NCBI GenBank assembly: GCA_964586595.1
Contig: CAZPHB010000013.1
Span: forward strand, 14,129-78,128
Length of the DNA stretch: 64,000 nt
Origin: REEB481 sp964586595
GTDB taxonomy: Bacteria; Bacteroidota; Bacteroidia; NS11-12g; UBA955
Reading direction: 5' to 3'
Shown one piece after another: positions 1 to 8,087 of the stretch; the stretch's first letter is position 1, and each line of letters opens with the position of its first letter. Made by a program: the position numbers and the translations under genes. The notes beneath the pieces were generated by a model that had not been told where the DNA came from, did not search any database, and saw nothing but the letters and a program-made list of their open reading frames with translations.

Positions 1-499
1 TGATGCCGGCTTCAAACAGCCCGAGCTGGTCGTTCTGATTCAGGGTGAGCACGCTGATGGGCACGCCAATCTGGGAATTGAAGCTGCCGGGGCTGCGGGC
101 GGTGCGAAAATCATCCGAGAGCAGCTGATACAGCCATTCCTTCACAATCGTTTTCCCGTTGCTGCCGGTAATTCCGGCGATGGGAATGCGGAAGGAGCTG
201 CGGTGGGCTGCGGCCAATTGTTGCAGCGCGGCGGTGGTATCATCCACACAGATCCAGGCTGTGTCGGGAGGCAAGTCTTGCGGCAGCGAGGAAACCAGAA
301 ATACACGCACGCCGGCATCGAGTGCTTGTGGGATGTACTGATGACCGTCGTTGCGTTCGGTTTTCAGTGCGACAAAAAGGGCGTCGCGGGCATCCACAAG
401 GCGGCGGGTATCGAAGGCCACGCGCACCACGGATTGCAAGGAACTTCCGGACAGCGTTCCGCCACACAAGGCTGCGATGGCTTCGGGGCGGTAGTTCAT
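1..499 (-). CDS. murF: UDP-N-acetylmuramoyl-tripeptide:D-Ala-D-Ala ligase (MurF), N-terminal part, truncated by window edge
   Basis: MurF adds D-Ala-D-Ala to the UDP-MurNAc tripeptide in cytoplasmic peptidoglycan precursor synthesis. The reading frame starts at ATG 499 and runs off the window, giving about 166 residues. The Mur-ligase N-terminal domain is followed by the ATP-binding P-loop GITGSNGKT at residues 109-117 and then by an NSQIGVPISV segment. That spacing and wording is what I know from the Bacteroidota MurF proteins that are fused to an alanine racemase, so a C-terminal racemase domain is expected beyond the window edge; this is inference. The start lies one base past the stop of the upstream nucleotidyltransferase gene (TGA-C-ATG), so the two are likely translationally coupled. 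Confidence 0.88.
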   Translation of the reverse strand, partial: MNYRPEAIAALCGGTLSGSSLQSVVRVAFDTRRLVDARDALFVALKTERNDGHQYIPQALDAGVRVFLVSSLPQDLPPDTAWICVDDTTAALQQLAAAHRSSFRIPIAGITGSNGKTIVKEWLYQLLSDDFRTARSPGSFNSQIGVPISVLTLNQNDQLGLFEAGI

Positions 500-500
500 G

Positions 501-1496
501 TCAGCTCAGCTTGATTTCTGCGCTGTCGCCCAGGTTCAGGCTTTGCACGGCACCCACGAGGGTGGCATCGCTGCCCACGAGCGAATCTTCCATGATGGCG
601 TTGAGCAGTTCGGCATACGGACCAATGATGGAATTGCGGATGATGGAGCGGGAAATGATGGCATCATCGCCGATGCTCACATGCGGACCGATGATGCTGT
701 CTTTGATCTGTACATTTTTTCCAATGAACACCGGTTCTACGATGATGGTTCCGGAAAACGGCGGACTGTTTAGCTTGCTGCCATCCATGCGGTCCAGCAG
801 CATGCGGTTGGTTTGCAGGATGATGTCTTTCTTGCCGCAGTCGAACCACTGCTCTACCGGGAACGTCCGGATTTTTATTCCCCGGCTGATCATGCACATG
901 AGGGCATCGGTCAGGTGAAACTCGTTTTGTGTGCGTATTTCGTTGTCCAGCAGGTATTGGATGCAATCCAGCAGGGCGCGGCTTTCCTTGATTTTGTAGA
1001 GGCCAACCAGTGCCAGATTGCTTTTAGGAATTTTGGGTTTTTCAACCAGCTTGGTGATGTAGTTGTCATCGCTTACTTCGGCTACGCCGAAAACCCTGGG
1101 ATCTTCTACCTTCTTCACGCCAAGGGTGGAGCATTCCGATTGCAGCACGGTGCGCAGGTCTGCTTCAAAGATGGTATCGCCAAGCACGATGAACAGTTCT
1201 TCATCAGGTTCGATGAATTCGCGGGCCAGCCAGATGGCATGACCGGTGCCTTTGCCGAGGGTTTGAATCACGAAGGTGCAGCGGCAATCGGGATATTCCC
1301 GGCTGATGTATTGTTCAATTTTATCGCCCATGTAGCCGATGATCAGGATGAAATCTTTGATACCGGCCTTGGTGAGGCGATCCATGATGTGTCCGAGGAT
1401 GGGTTTTCCCGCCACCGGAATCAGTGATTTAGGCTGGGTGTGGGTATGTGGCTTGAGCCTGCTTCCAATACCCGCTACAGGAATAACCGCCTTCAT
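501..1496 (-). CDS. Sugar-1-phosphate nucleotidyltransferase with left-handed beta-helix tail (paralogue 1)
   Basis: Predicted cytoplasmic NDP-sugar pyrophosphorylase of 331 aa. The N-terminus carries the nucleotide-binding signature GxGxRLxPxTxxxPK (residues about 9-23). The Rossmann-like transferase domain runs to about residue 235, and a C-terminal run of hexapeptide-like I/V-G-x-x-A/V repeats follows. The sugar cannot be told from sequence. It is clearly paralogous to the gene at 31008-32009: both keep the PVAGKPI, VEDPR-x-FGV, VEKP and W-x-DCG-x-KD motifs. It is coupled to murF, so a cell-wall or surface-sugar role is plausible. A TATATTCG element lies at 1504-1511, seven bases upstream of the ATG, close to the Bacteroidota -7 consensus. 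Confidence 0.85.
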   Translation of the reverse strand: MKAVIPVAGIGSRLKPHTHTQPKSLIPVAGKPILGHIMDRLTKAGIKDFILIIGYMGDKIEQYISREYPDCRCTFVIQTLGKGTGHAIWLAREFIEPDEELFIVLGDTIFEADLRTVLQSECSTLGVKKVEDPRVFGVAEVSDDNYITKLVEKPKIPKSNLALVGLYKIKESRALLDCIQYLLDNEIRTQNEFHLTDALMCMISRGIKIRTFPVEQWFDCGKKDIILQTNRMLLDRMDGSKLNSPPFSGTIIVEPVFIGKNVQIKDSIIGPHVSIGDDAIISRSIIRNSIIGPYAELLNAIMEDSLVGSDATLVGAVQSLNLGDSAEIKLS

Positions 1497-1576
1497 AGGA
1501 TGGCGAATATAAGAAAGGAGCTCGGAAGCGGCACCGCCATTCGTTGAAAAACCAACGGCACTGCCTGCCTGCGGAA

Positions 1577-1584
1577 TATCTTTG
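1577..1584 (+). promoter_or_regulatory. Candidate -7 element of thiL
   Basis: TATCTTTG matches the Bacteroidota -7 consensus TAnnTTTG. It ends only four bases before the thiL ATG at 1589, so the transcript would be leaderless or nearly so. I see no clear -33 TTG at the usual distance. Confidence 0.5.
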
Positions 1585-1588
1585 CGGC

Positions 1589-2635
1589 ATGAGTGAACAG
1601 GACGCGCAACAAGAACGAACCGAAATCAGCAGCCTGGGCGAATTTCGCCTCATCGATCATCTGGCGGCAGCCTTCCCGGCACCTCAATTGCCGGTACATA
1701 TCGGAATTGGCGATGATGCGGCGGTTTTGGAACGCAACGACACACATTTCAGCTTGTTGAGCACCGATATGCTGCTGGAAGGTGTGCATTTCGACTTGGG
1801 CTACACGCCACTCAAACACCTGGGCTACAAAAGTGTGGTGGTGAACCTGAGTGACATATGCGCGATGAATGGCACACCCGAAGCCATTACCGTGAGCATT
1901 GGTCTGAGCAATCGCTTTTCTTTGGAAGCAGTAGAGGAATTATATGCAGGCATCCGCATGGCCTGTACCCATTATGGTGTGCAACTGGTGGGCGGCGACA
2001 CCACATCCTCAAGGCAGGGACTGATCCTGAGCATCAGCGCCACCGGCAGCGTGGCCCATGAAGATCTGGTACTGCGCAAAGGTGCCAAACCCGGCGATAT
2101 TGTTTGCGTGAGCGGCGATTTAGGGCGTGCCTTCGTTGGGCTCCAACTGCTGGAACGTGAGAAGCGCGTTTTTCTGGAACATCCCAACATGCAACCGGAC
2201 CTCAGCCAGCACGCACGCATCATCGAAAAACAATTGAAACCCGAAGCACGGCTGGACATTGTGAAGGCCCTGCGCACAGCCGGTATTCGTCCGACCAGCA
2301 TGATTGACATCAGCGACGGACTTTCCTCAGAACTGTTTCACCTGAGCAAGCACAGCGGATGCGGCTTCACCATCATGGAAGAACGGCTGCCCATCAGCGA
2401 AGATGTGTTCCATCAGGCACTGGCTTTTCAAATGGATCCGACAGTCTGTGCTTTGCAGGGTGGAGAAGATTACGAGCTGCTGTTTACCATTGCTCAGGAA
2501 GACCATAAACTGATCGAAGGCATTGAGGATGTGGTGATGATAGGTTATGCCACGGAATCCGACTTGGGATTAAACCTCATCAGCAAAAGTGGAAATCGAC
2601 ACGCATTGAAGGCACAAGGCTGGACGGCGTTTTAG
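1589..2635 (+). CDS. thiL: Thiamine-monophosphate kinase ThiL
   Basis: Phosphorylates thiamine monophosphate to the cofactor thiamine diphosphate with ATP, in the cytoplasm. 348 aa, the usual length. The PurM/AIR-synthase-like fold is shown by GIGDDAAVL near residue 40, STDMLLEGVHFD soon after, the GGDTT motif mid-protein, and DISDGLSSEL plus GGEDYELLF in the C-terminal half. I chose ATG 1589 (MSEQDAQ...) over the upstream in-frame ATG 1544 because family members begin just before ERTEISSLGEF and because a -7 element lies directly before it. It is divergent from the nucleotidyltransferase gene. No thiamine riboswitch is visible. Confidence 0.95.
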   Translation: MSEQDAQQERTEISSLGEFRLIDHLAAAFPAPQLPVHIGIGDDAAVLERNDTHFSLLSTDMLLEGVHFDLGYTPLKHLGYKSVVVNLSDICAMNGTPEAITVSIGLSNRFSLEAVEELYAGIRMACTHYGVQLVGGDTTSSRQGLILSISATGSVAHEDLVLRKGAKPGDIVCVSGDLGRAFVGLQLLEREKRVFLEHPNMQPDLSQHARIIEKQLKPEARLDIVKALRTAGIRPTSMIDISDGLSSELFHLSKHSGCGFTIMEERLPISEDVFHQALAFQMDPTVCALQGGEDYELLFTIAQEDHKLIEGIEDVVMIGYATESDLGLNLISKSGNRHALKAQGWTAF

Positions 2636-2728
2636 TGGGAGTAGTTGGAAGTTTCTACTTGCTGGTCGCTACCAACTAGAAATGATCAACTACCCAGTCC
2701 TACACAAATTCTTCTTACCTTAGACCCC

Positions 2729-3181
2729 ATGAGTAACCGTGCAAAAATCATCTTATACAGCTTGCTGGTCATTGGTGTCTTTGCGATTGTGATTGTGGTT
2801 TTTAAGAGGAACAACCGCATCCTGGAGGGCGAGCGAAACAGCATGGAACAGAAGATCCGGCAGTTGAGCAGTGAACTGGATGCGCTGAGGAAATCCGAGC
2901 GGCGCTTCGTGTACAAGAGCGACAGCCTGGGCAGGGTGCTTGACCCTATGATGCAGTACGAAGCACTGATCCGGGCGAACCAACACCGCGACGAAGCATA
3001 CCTGGCCATGCCCTGGCGCTACGGAGATCCAGTGATGGTGCTTCCCGACTCTGTGGCAGGCATCGTGAGCGAGGTGATTTTAGGTGGCAATCCCTGGAAC
3101 TATTATGTTCGGTATAAGGTGTTGCTCAAAGGCGGTAAATCCATCGAAGCATACCCCAACCAACTCAGCGCACCGAAATGA
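2729..3181 (+). CDS. Small membrane-anchored coiled-coil protein of unknown function
   Basis: 150 aa. One N-terminal membrane helix (about residues 8-25, IILYSLLVIGVFAIVIVVF) is followed by a charged coiled-coil-like stretch to about residue 65, then a soluble tail of about 85 residues rich in aromatic residues. I do not recognise a named family. The ATG at 2729 is preferred over 2645 because the residues before it are unlike protein and a TACCTTAG sequence (near-consensus -7) lies at about 2717-2724. Its stop overlaps the start of the next gene (ATGA at 3178-3181), so the two are co-translated. The likely orientation is a short cytoplasmic N-terminus with an extracytoplasmic coil. Confidence 0.7.
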   Translation: MSNRAKIILYSLLVIGVFAIVIVVFKRNNRILEGERNSMEQKIRQLSSELDALRKSERRFVYKSDSLGRVLDPMMQYEALIRANQHRDEAYLAMPWRYGDPVMVLPDSVAGIVSEVILGGNPWNYYVRYKVLLKGGKSIEAYPNQLSAPK

Positions 3182-3807
3182 AACCCATCTTCCGATTCTT
3201 CAGCAGCCTGGTGCTGCTCACTGGCTTTTCCAGCTTCATGCTATCCGCGCAGGATGAAGAAACATATGCGTTTCAGAAAGGGAATCTGTACCTCAGCGTT
3301 GGCGCCGGTGTTCCCAATCAGAACAGCCTCATCCTCAAACCCATCCTGAACGAGCAGGATTTCAGCTATCAGGGCCGTGGGCCGTTTCACTTCAAGGCCG
3401 AATACGCCCTGCTGAAAAACCTTGGCATTGGCATCAGCGTAAACCGGGTGGCCTTTGATGCGCGGTTCAGGGTAAACAATCCGCAGCTGGCGCAGTACTT
3501 CGATTACAGGCTGCGTTATGCAAGCAGCAGTTTCCTGTTGCGCCTGAACGGACAGGTACCTCTTGGAAGAACCACCAGCATCTACGGAGGTGCAGGCATT
3601 GGATTCAAAACCGGAAGACCGAAACTGGAAAGTGAAGACCCCATGATGAAGGACTTTTCGTTCCCGTTTATGTTTCCCGTGGGATTGGAACTTACGGCAG
3701 GATTTCGCTGGATGCCCATGCCCTACCTCGGGCTCTATGTAGAAACAGGGATGGCCAAAAGCTTCATCCAAACCGGATTGAGTTTCAGCGTGGTTCCCAA
3801 ACCCTGA
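3178..3807 (+). CDS. Outer-membrane beta-barrel-like protein of unknown function
   Basis: 209 aa with a signal peptide (about residues 1-24, ending LSAQ). The rest alternates hydrophobic and polar residues with many Gly and aromatic residues, as in small outer-membrane beta-barrels: for example YLSVGAGVP, GIGISVNRVAFD, SIYGGAGIGF and LELTAGFRW. This supports an eight- to ten-stranded barrel of the OmpW/OMP_b-brl type; no enzyme motif is seen. It overlaps the preceding membrane protein gene by four bases and is convergent with the T9SS gene at 3811, only three bases away. Confidence 0.65.
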   Translation: MKPIFRFFSSLVLLTGFSSFMLSAQDEETYAFQKGNLYLSVGAGVPNQNSLILKPILNEQDFSYQGRGPFHFKAEYALLKNLGIGISVNRVAFDARFRVNNPQLAQYFDYRLRYASSSFLLRLNGQVPLGRTTSIYGGAGIGFKTGRPKLESEDPMMKDFSFPFMFPVGLELTAGFRWMPMPYLGLYVETGMAKSFIQTGLSFSVVPKP

Positions 3808-3810
3808 ACG

Positions 3811-6291
3811 CTACAGTTTTATACAAATTCCTGTGCAGCACCTTTCTCGGTTGCTCAGGCTGTACACATACATTCCCGCAGGAAGTTCCGATACATCCAG
3901 CTGCTGCTGATCGCTAACATCCCACGACCGGAACAGCCTGCCGCTCAGGTCGTGCAGCTCAAGCTGAGCTGTTTCTGTTCCCGGGCAACGCACCCTCATG
4001 TGGTTGCCCATGGGATTTGGGAAGATGTTCCATGCCTGGAGCGCATCGGGCGCTGAGATTCCGCTGATTTCGCGGTCGTTGTTGTCGGGCGGCGTTGAAG
4101 CCACAAGCCTGGCCACCGCCAGGTAATGGTATCCTGCAGTTCGGGCGGTTCCAAGTGTTCCGGCGCTGCTGAGCCATCCGTTGCTGACGCCTGCATCAGA
4201 TGTACGCATCCAACACTGTTGCAGGCTGTCCCAGCGCGCCATGCGCGCCATTCCGCCTTCAAAAGGAACAGCTGTTTCGCCGAGGTGGTAACGGGTGCTG
4301 CTGTGTTCGTAATTGTTGTTCAGGAACCAGTAACCTGAAGTTGCCAGGGTATCCAGGGAAAAGCTGCGGCAGTTTCCCCGGGGCGCGGATGTTGGATTGC
4401 TTCGGTAGTATTCTGCGATCCAGGTGCGTGCAGTTCCTACAGTTGCCGGATGGGTGATGCGCAGCGGACGGTACACGCTGTCCTTGCCGATGGGGAACAA
4501 AATGTTCAGGTTGTCGCTGCCGGAGTTCAGCAGCATGAGGCGGCCATGCAGGAAGGATGTTGCGCTGCCGCCCGACAGGAGGCCTGAAGCGGTTTGTAAC
4601 ATCTTTGCGCTGTGCAGGATGCCACCTTTGAATTCCAGCCGGGATAAAGGCGCTGCGCTGTCCAGCAGGCTTACCGTGCCGTTGCTTTTTTGCAGGATGA
4701 TGCCACGGGCCAATTCACCCGGCAAGGGATTGCGCACCGACTGATTTCGGGAGCCGATGAAGCAAAGTGGAGCTCCGGTTGGATTGCTGCCTGTGGTTCT
4801 GAACGAGGTGTAATCGCCTTCCAGGAACAGCATGCCTCCGCGCAGGGTTCCGTTGGAGCTGCTGGTAGTTGCGGAAGAAAGCACGAGGTTTCCGGCAATA
4901 TGCGCCTGGCCGTCGCTGAGGTTCAGGCTGCTGGTTCGGGCGGCCATATCCAAGTGGTGGAAGCGCAGGGTTTTGCCATTGGAGAAACAAATTCCGGCAG
5001 CCTGAAGCCGAAAGGTTCCATGGTTCATTTGCCAACCGGCTGAATCGAGTACTTCCCAGGTGCCGGAAAAGTTCAGGGTATCGCCATCGGGTGCGCACAA
5101 GGCGCCCTGAGCTCCCACAAAAAGGCCAACGGTGGATTTGTTGGAAGTTCCACTGACTACGCGGATGACGGCGCCGACGGAATCTTCAAACACCAGGCGG
5201 CCGCGTTCAATACGCAGGCGTTCGTACACCGTTCCTGAAGGAGTTCCGATTATTTGCTGGCCGCGCAGCTGCACTTCATCGGAGGCAGAAGCTTTGTGGA
5301 TGATCAGGCGATGACGTCCATTGATGCCGTTTGATTGTCGCTGCAGGAAGCAGGAGTTTCCCTTGCCTGTAAATGCCAGGGTGATGGGCGCGGTGCTTCC
5401 GGTACCCGGATGAAACCCAAAAGTTCCGGAATTGTCGCCCATGCCGGGGGCAAATTCGAGCGTATCGCGCACCATCAGCACATCATCGGCGGACCAGACG
5501 CTGCTGCCCTGGTCTTTGAACGCAACCTCGTGGAAGGTCATGCGGCGCAAGGCCAGCATCGTGTCCTTGGACAGTGAGAAGGCGCTGCCCGGCTGTGTTG
5601 CCGTGGGGCCGGTTTTGCAGAATTCGATGATGTATGCGGTGAATGGTTTGTTGTAGAGGTTCAGGTTGAGCGGGGCTGCACCGCCAAAGCGCAGGATTCC
5701 GTCTTTATGGGCATAGGCGGAAATGGGGTCTTTACTGAAATTTCCATTGATGGTCACCAGGCCCTGAATGCCATCGGGCGCCGTAAATGAAGCATAGCGT
5801 TGCATGTTGAGGTTCAGGGTGCTCAGTTGCCGCCCTGCACGCACCGACAGCTTGCCGGACCCAAGGCTCATGGTTCCCGAACATTCGGTATTGGCCAAGG
5901 CGCAGTAGCCATTGAAATTCAGGGTAAGGTCTGTGATGGACAACAAGCCTGCCTGTGCATCACACACAAACATGGCTCCGCTGATGCGCAGGTGCGCGGC
6001 TGTAAGTGTAGCGCCCTGCTCCAGCAACAGCCGGCCTGCACCGTTTTTCATGGTGATGTTGCCACTTTGCGCAGCGGCGGTAATGCGACAGGTTTTGGTG
6101 GATACGGTTCGGTCAAAAACCACCTGGTCGTTGCAGTCGGGCACTGAATCGGTGGACCAGTTTTGGGGATTGTGCCAGCGTTCATCCGAGCCGCCGCCGT
6201 CCCAGGTGAGGATGCGCGCTGTTCCGCATTGACCGTATAATCCCTGGAGCAGCCAGAGCTGAAGCATTCCTAAAACTAAAACATGTTTCAT
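3811..6291 (-). CDS. Large secreted protein with T9SS C-terminal sorting domain
   Basis: 826 aa from ATG 6291, which gives a clean signal peptide (MKHVLVLGMLQLWLLQGLYGQ); the in-frame upstream start at 6315 is less likely. The body has repeated Gly/Asn/Leu-rich strands typical of a beta-helix or jelly-roll surface protein. The N-terminal part includes WDGGGSDERWHNPQNWSTD, a pattern common at the front of Bacteroidota autotransporter-like repeats. The last 75 residues start with NIFPNPMGN and end in an ELPAGMYVYSL-type strand and basic tail, the T9SS type A sorting signal. It is therefore likely exported, cleaved and anchored or released at the surface. Function unknown. Confidence 0.8.
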   Translation of the reverse strand: MKHVLVLGMLQLWLLQGLYGQCGTARILTWDGGGSDERWHNPQNWSTDSVPDCNDQVVFDRTVSTKTCRITAAAQSGNITMKNGAGRLLLEQGATLTAAHLRISGAMFVCDAQAGLLSITDLTLNFNGYCALANTECSGTMSLGSGKLSVRAGRQLSTLNLNMQRYASFTAPDGIQGLVTINGNFSKDPISAYAHKDGILRFGGAAPLNLNLYNKPFTAYIIEFCKTGPTATQPGSAFSLSKDTMLALRRMTFHEVAFKDQGSSVWSADDVLMVRDTLEFAPGMGDNSGTFGFHPGTGSTAPITLAFTGKGNSCFLQRQSNGINGRHRLIIHKASASDEVQLRGQQIIGTPSGTVYERLRIERGRLVFEDSVGAVIRVVSGTSNKSTVGLFVGAQGALCAPDGDTLNFSGTWEVLDSAGWQMNHGTFRLQAAGICFSNGKTLRFHHLDMAARTSSLNLSDGQAHIAGNLVLSSATTSSSNGTLRGGMLFLEGDYTSFRTTGSNPTGAPLCFIGSRNQSVRNPLPGELARGIILQKSNGTVSLLDSAAPLSRLEFKGGILHSAKMLQTASGLLSGGSATSFLHGRLMLLNSGSDNLNILFPIGKDSVYRPLRITHPATVGTARTWIAEYYRSNPTSAPRGNCRSFSLDTLATSGYWFLNNNYEHSSTRYHLGETAVPFEGGMARMARWDSLQQCWMRTSDAGVSNGWLSSAGTLGTARTAGYHYLAVARLVASTPPDNNDREISGISAPDALQAWNIFPNPMGNHMRVRCPGTETAQLELHDLSGRLFRSWDVSDQQQLDVSELPAGMYVYSLSNRERCCTGICIKL

Positions 6292-6343
6292 AAGTCGTGG
6301 TGGTTGATGCCACAAGACTAAAACAGGAGGCGGCCCGGTAGGC

Positions 6344-6393
6344 GTTTACAAAAGGGTACAAACGTTTACAAGTGTTTGTAGGCGTTTGGCCGT
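6344..6393. repeat. Phased decamer repeat upstream of the T9SS gene
   Basis: Five consecutive 10-bp units start at 6344, 6354, 6364, 6374 and 6384. Units one, three and four begin GTTTACAA, GTTTACAA and GTTTGTAG; the others are degenerate (GGGTACAA, GTTTGGCC). One helical turn per unit is what stacked protein-binding sites would show. A two-unit relative occurs at 15537-15556. Confidence 0.55.
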
Positions 6394-6425
6394 GGGGGAT
6401 TTGGGCAGATGTTTGGTTGTGGGTT

Positions 6426-6512
6426 GCGTGAGGGATTGCCGTGGAAAGCCCGCAGCGCAGCGAGGACTTGCAACATAAAGCCCGACCCCGTCCGGAGGCG
6501 GGGGCACGCCCA
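6426..6512 (-). ncRNA. Structured intergenic element, probably a dispersed Bacteroidota repeat
   Basis: Read on the minus strand, directly downstream of miaB, this is a GC-rich segment. It has a first hairpin whose CCCCG/CGGGG arms (6486-6490 and 6499-6503) are nested in GGGC/GCCC-rich flanks. A second imperfect hairpin (6446-6469) follows, and then CAATCCCTCACGC (6426-6438). From memory, very similar segments recur between genes in many Bacteroidota genomes; I cannot verify this here. It could act as the miaB terminator (the first hairpin is followed by CTTTAT), be a transcribed RNA, or be a non-autonomous repeat. Only one copy lies in the window. Confidence 0.45.
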
Positions 6513-6524
6513 AACAATCAATTT

Positions 6525-7946
6525 TCAGGAAAAGGACGCGTATCCGAGGGCGGTGCCGATGAGTGTGGTGGTTGTGGCCTGGCTGATGCGCACGCGCACC
6601 AGGTCGCCGGGCTTGTAGTGTTCTTTGGGGAAGACGGTCACCACATGCTGGTCGTTTTTGCCCATCCAGTCCTGGTCGCTGCGTTTGGAGCGTGCTTCTA
6701 CGAGCACGACAACTTCTTTGCCGATGTACTCCTGATTTTTTTCTTTGCTGATGCGGTTTTGCAGGGCAATGATTTCCTGGAGGCGGCGCAGTTTCACGTC
6801 TTCGGGCACATCGTCGGGGTATTTACGCGCGGCGAGGGTTCCGGGGCGTTCGCTGTACTGATACATGTAGGAGAAGTCGAAGCGGGACCATTCCATGAGG
6901 CTGAGTGTGTCCTGGTGTTCGGCTTCTGTTTCGCTGCAAAACCCGGAGATGATGTCGCAGGAGATGCCGCAGTCGGGCAGGATGTTGCGGATCATCTGCA
7001 CCTTTTCCATGTACCATTCGCGGGAATAGTTGCGGTTCATGAGTTCCAGGATTCGGGTATTTCCGCTTTGGGCGGGCAGGTGGATGTATTTGCACACGTT
7101 TGGATGGGCGGCCATCACGCGGACTACCTTTTCGGTGATGTCTTTGGGGTGGCTGGTGCTGTAGCGGATGCGGACTTCGGGAACGGCGCGGGCGGTCATT
7201 TCCAACAGGTCGGCAAAATCGACGGAGGAAGCCTGTTCTTCGGGTGTGAGCTGTTTGAATTCTTTCTTGGGACCTCCGCCGAACCACAGGTAGCTGTCCA
7301 CGTTCTGGCCGAGCAGGGTGATTTCGCGGAAGCCCTGATCGCGGAGCTCTACGGCTTCTGCCACGATGGATTCGGGCGCGCGGCTGCGCTCGCGGCCTCG
7401 GGTGAAGGGCACCACGCAGAAGGAGCACATGTTGTCGCAGCCCCGCATGATGCTGATGAAGGCGCTCACGCCGTTGCTGTTGAGGCGGGTTGGCGCAATG
7501 TCGGCATAGGTTTCTTCGAGGCTCAACAGCACGTTGATGCTGCGTTTGCCATCTTCCACATCGGCGATGAGCTGGGGCAGTTCGCGGTAGGCATCGGGAC
7601 CGGCCACCACATCCACCAGTTTTTCTTCGTCGAGCAGTTTTTCTTTGAGGCGTTCGGCCATGCAGCCAAGCACGCCGATGATCAGGTCGCCATTTTTCTT
7701 TTTGTTGCCGCGCAGGTGTTTGAGGCGTTCGCGGATGCGCTGTTCGGCGTTGTCGCGGATGGCGCAGGTATTCAGCAGGATTACATCCGCTTCGGCTTCA
7801 TCGGTGGTAGCGTGAAAGCCCTGCTCGTGTAAGATGGAAGCCACGATTTCGCTGTCGCTGAAATTCATGGCACAACCATAGCTTTCGATGTACAACTTGC
7901 GTTGCCCGGTAGTACTTTCTGTTTCGTTGAGCGTTGCGGTTTCCAT
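6525..7946 (-). CDS. miaB: tRNA-2-methylthio-N6-dimethylallyladenosine synthase MiaB
   Basis: Radical-SAM methylthiotransferase that converts i6A37 to ms2i6A37 in tRNAs reading UNN codons. 473 aa, typical length. The N-terminal MTTase domain has the three cluster cysteines C25 (ESYGC), C61 (NTCAIR) and C95 (LGCM). The radical-SAM 4Fe-4S motif is RGCDNMCSFC with C170, C174 and C177, followed by VVPFTRGRERSR. A C-terminal TRAM domain covers about residues 410-470. A TATCTTTG -7 element (7958-7965) lies 11 bases upstream of the ATG. Downstream is the structured element at 6426-6512. Confidence 0.96.
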   Translation of the reverse strand: METATLNETESTTGQRKLYIESYGCAMNFSDSEIVASILHEQGFHATTDEAEADVILLNTCAIRDNAEQRIRERLKHLRGNKKKNGDLIIGVLGCMAERLKEKLLDEEKLVDVVAGPDAYRELPQLIADVEDGKRSINVLLSLEETYADIAPTRLNSNGVSAFISIMRGCDNMCSFCVVPFTRGRERSRAPESIVAEAVELRDQGFREITLLGQNVDSYLWFGGGPKKEFKQLTPEEQASSVDFADLLEMTARAVPEVRIRYSTSHPKDITEKVVRVMAAHPNVCKYIHLPAQSGNTRILELMNRNYSREWYMEKVQMIRNILPDCGISCDIISGFCSETEAEHQDTLSLMEWSRFDFSYMYQYSERPGTLAARKYPDDVPEDVKLRRLQEIIALQNRISKEKNQEYIGKEVVVLVEARSKRSDQDWMGKNDQHVVTVFPKEHYKPGDLVRVRISQATTTTLIGTALGYASFS

Positions 7947-7957
7947 GTGTAATTTGG

Positions 7958-7965
7958 CAAAGATA
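7958..7965 (-). promoter_or_regulatory. Candidate -7 element of miaB
   Basis: On the minus strand this reads TATCTTTG, a full match to TAnnTTTG. It ends 11 bases before the miaB ATG (7946), predicting a leader of under ten bases. Confidence 0.5.
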
Positions 7966-8001
7966 AGTCCCTCATTTTTTCACCGCGCTGCATAATATTG
8001 C

Positions 8002-8087
8002 CTTTTCAACGTTTCCTAGCCATGCGTTTTTTTCACCTCATTCAGCAACAACTGCTGTCTTTTCAGCGTTTGGTAGCCATGCGTTTT
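8002..8087 (+). repeat. Duplicated start region (two near-identical copies, 57 bp apart)
   Basis: CTTTTCAACGTTTCCTAGCC at 8002-8021 and CTTTTCAGCGTTTGGTAGCC at 8059-8078 are each followed by ATGCGTTTT. The copies are therefore 29 bp long with three mismatches. Each brings its own in-frame ATG (8022 and 8079) encoding MRF. The second copy begins the better signal peptide. Confidence 0.7.

Noticed and set aside
6441..7832. 463-codon open frame on the plus strand
   Set aside because: It is exactly antisense to miaB, whose motifs are unmistakable. The frame is open because of the GC-rich third positions.
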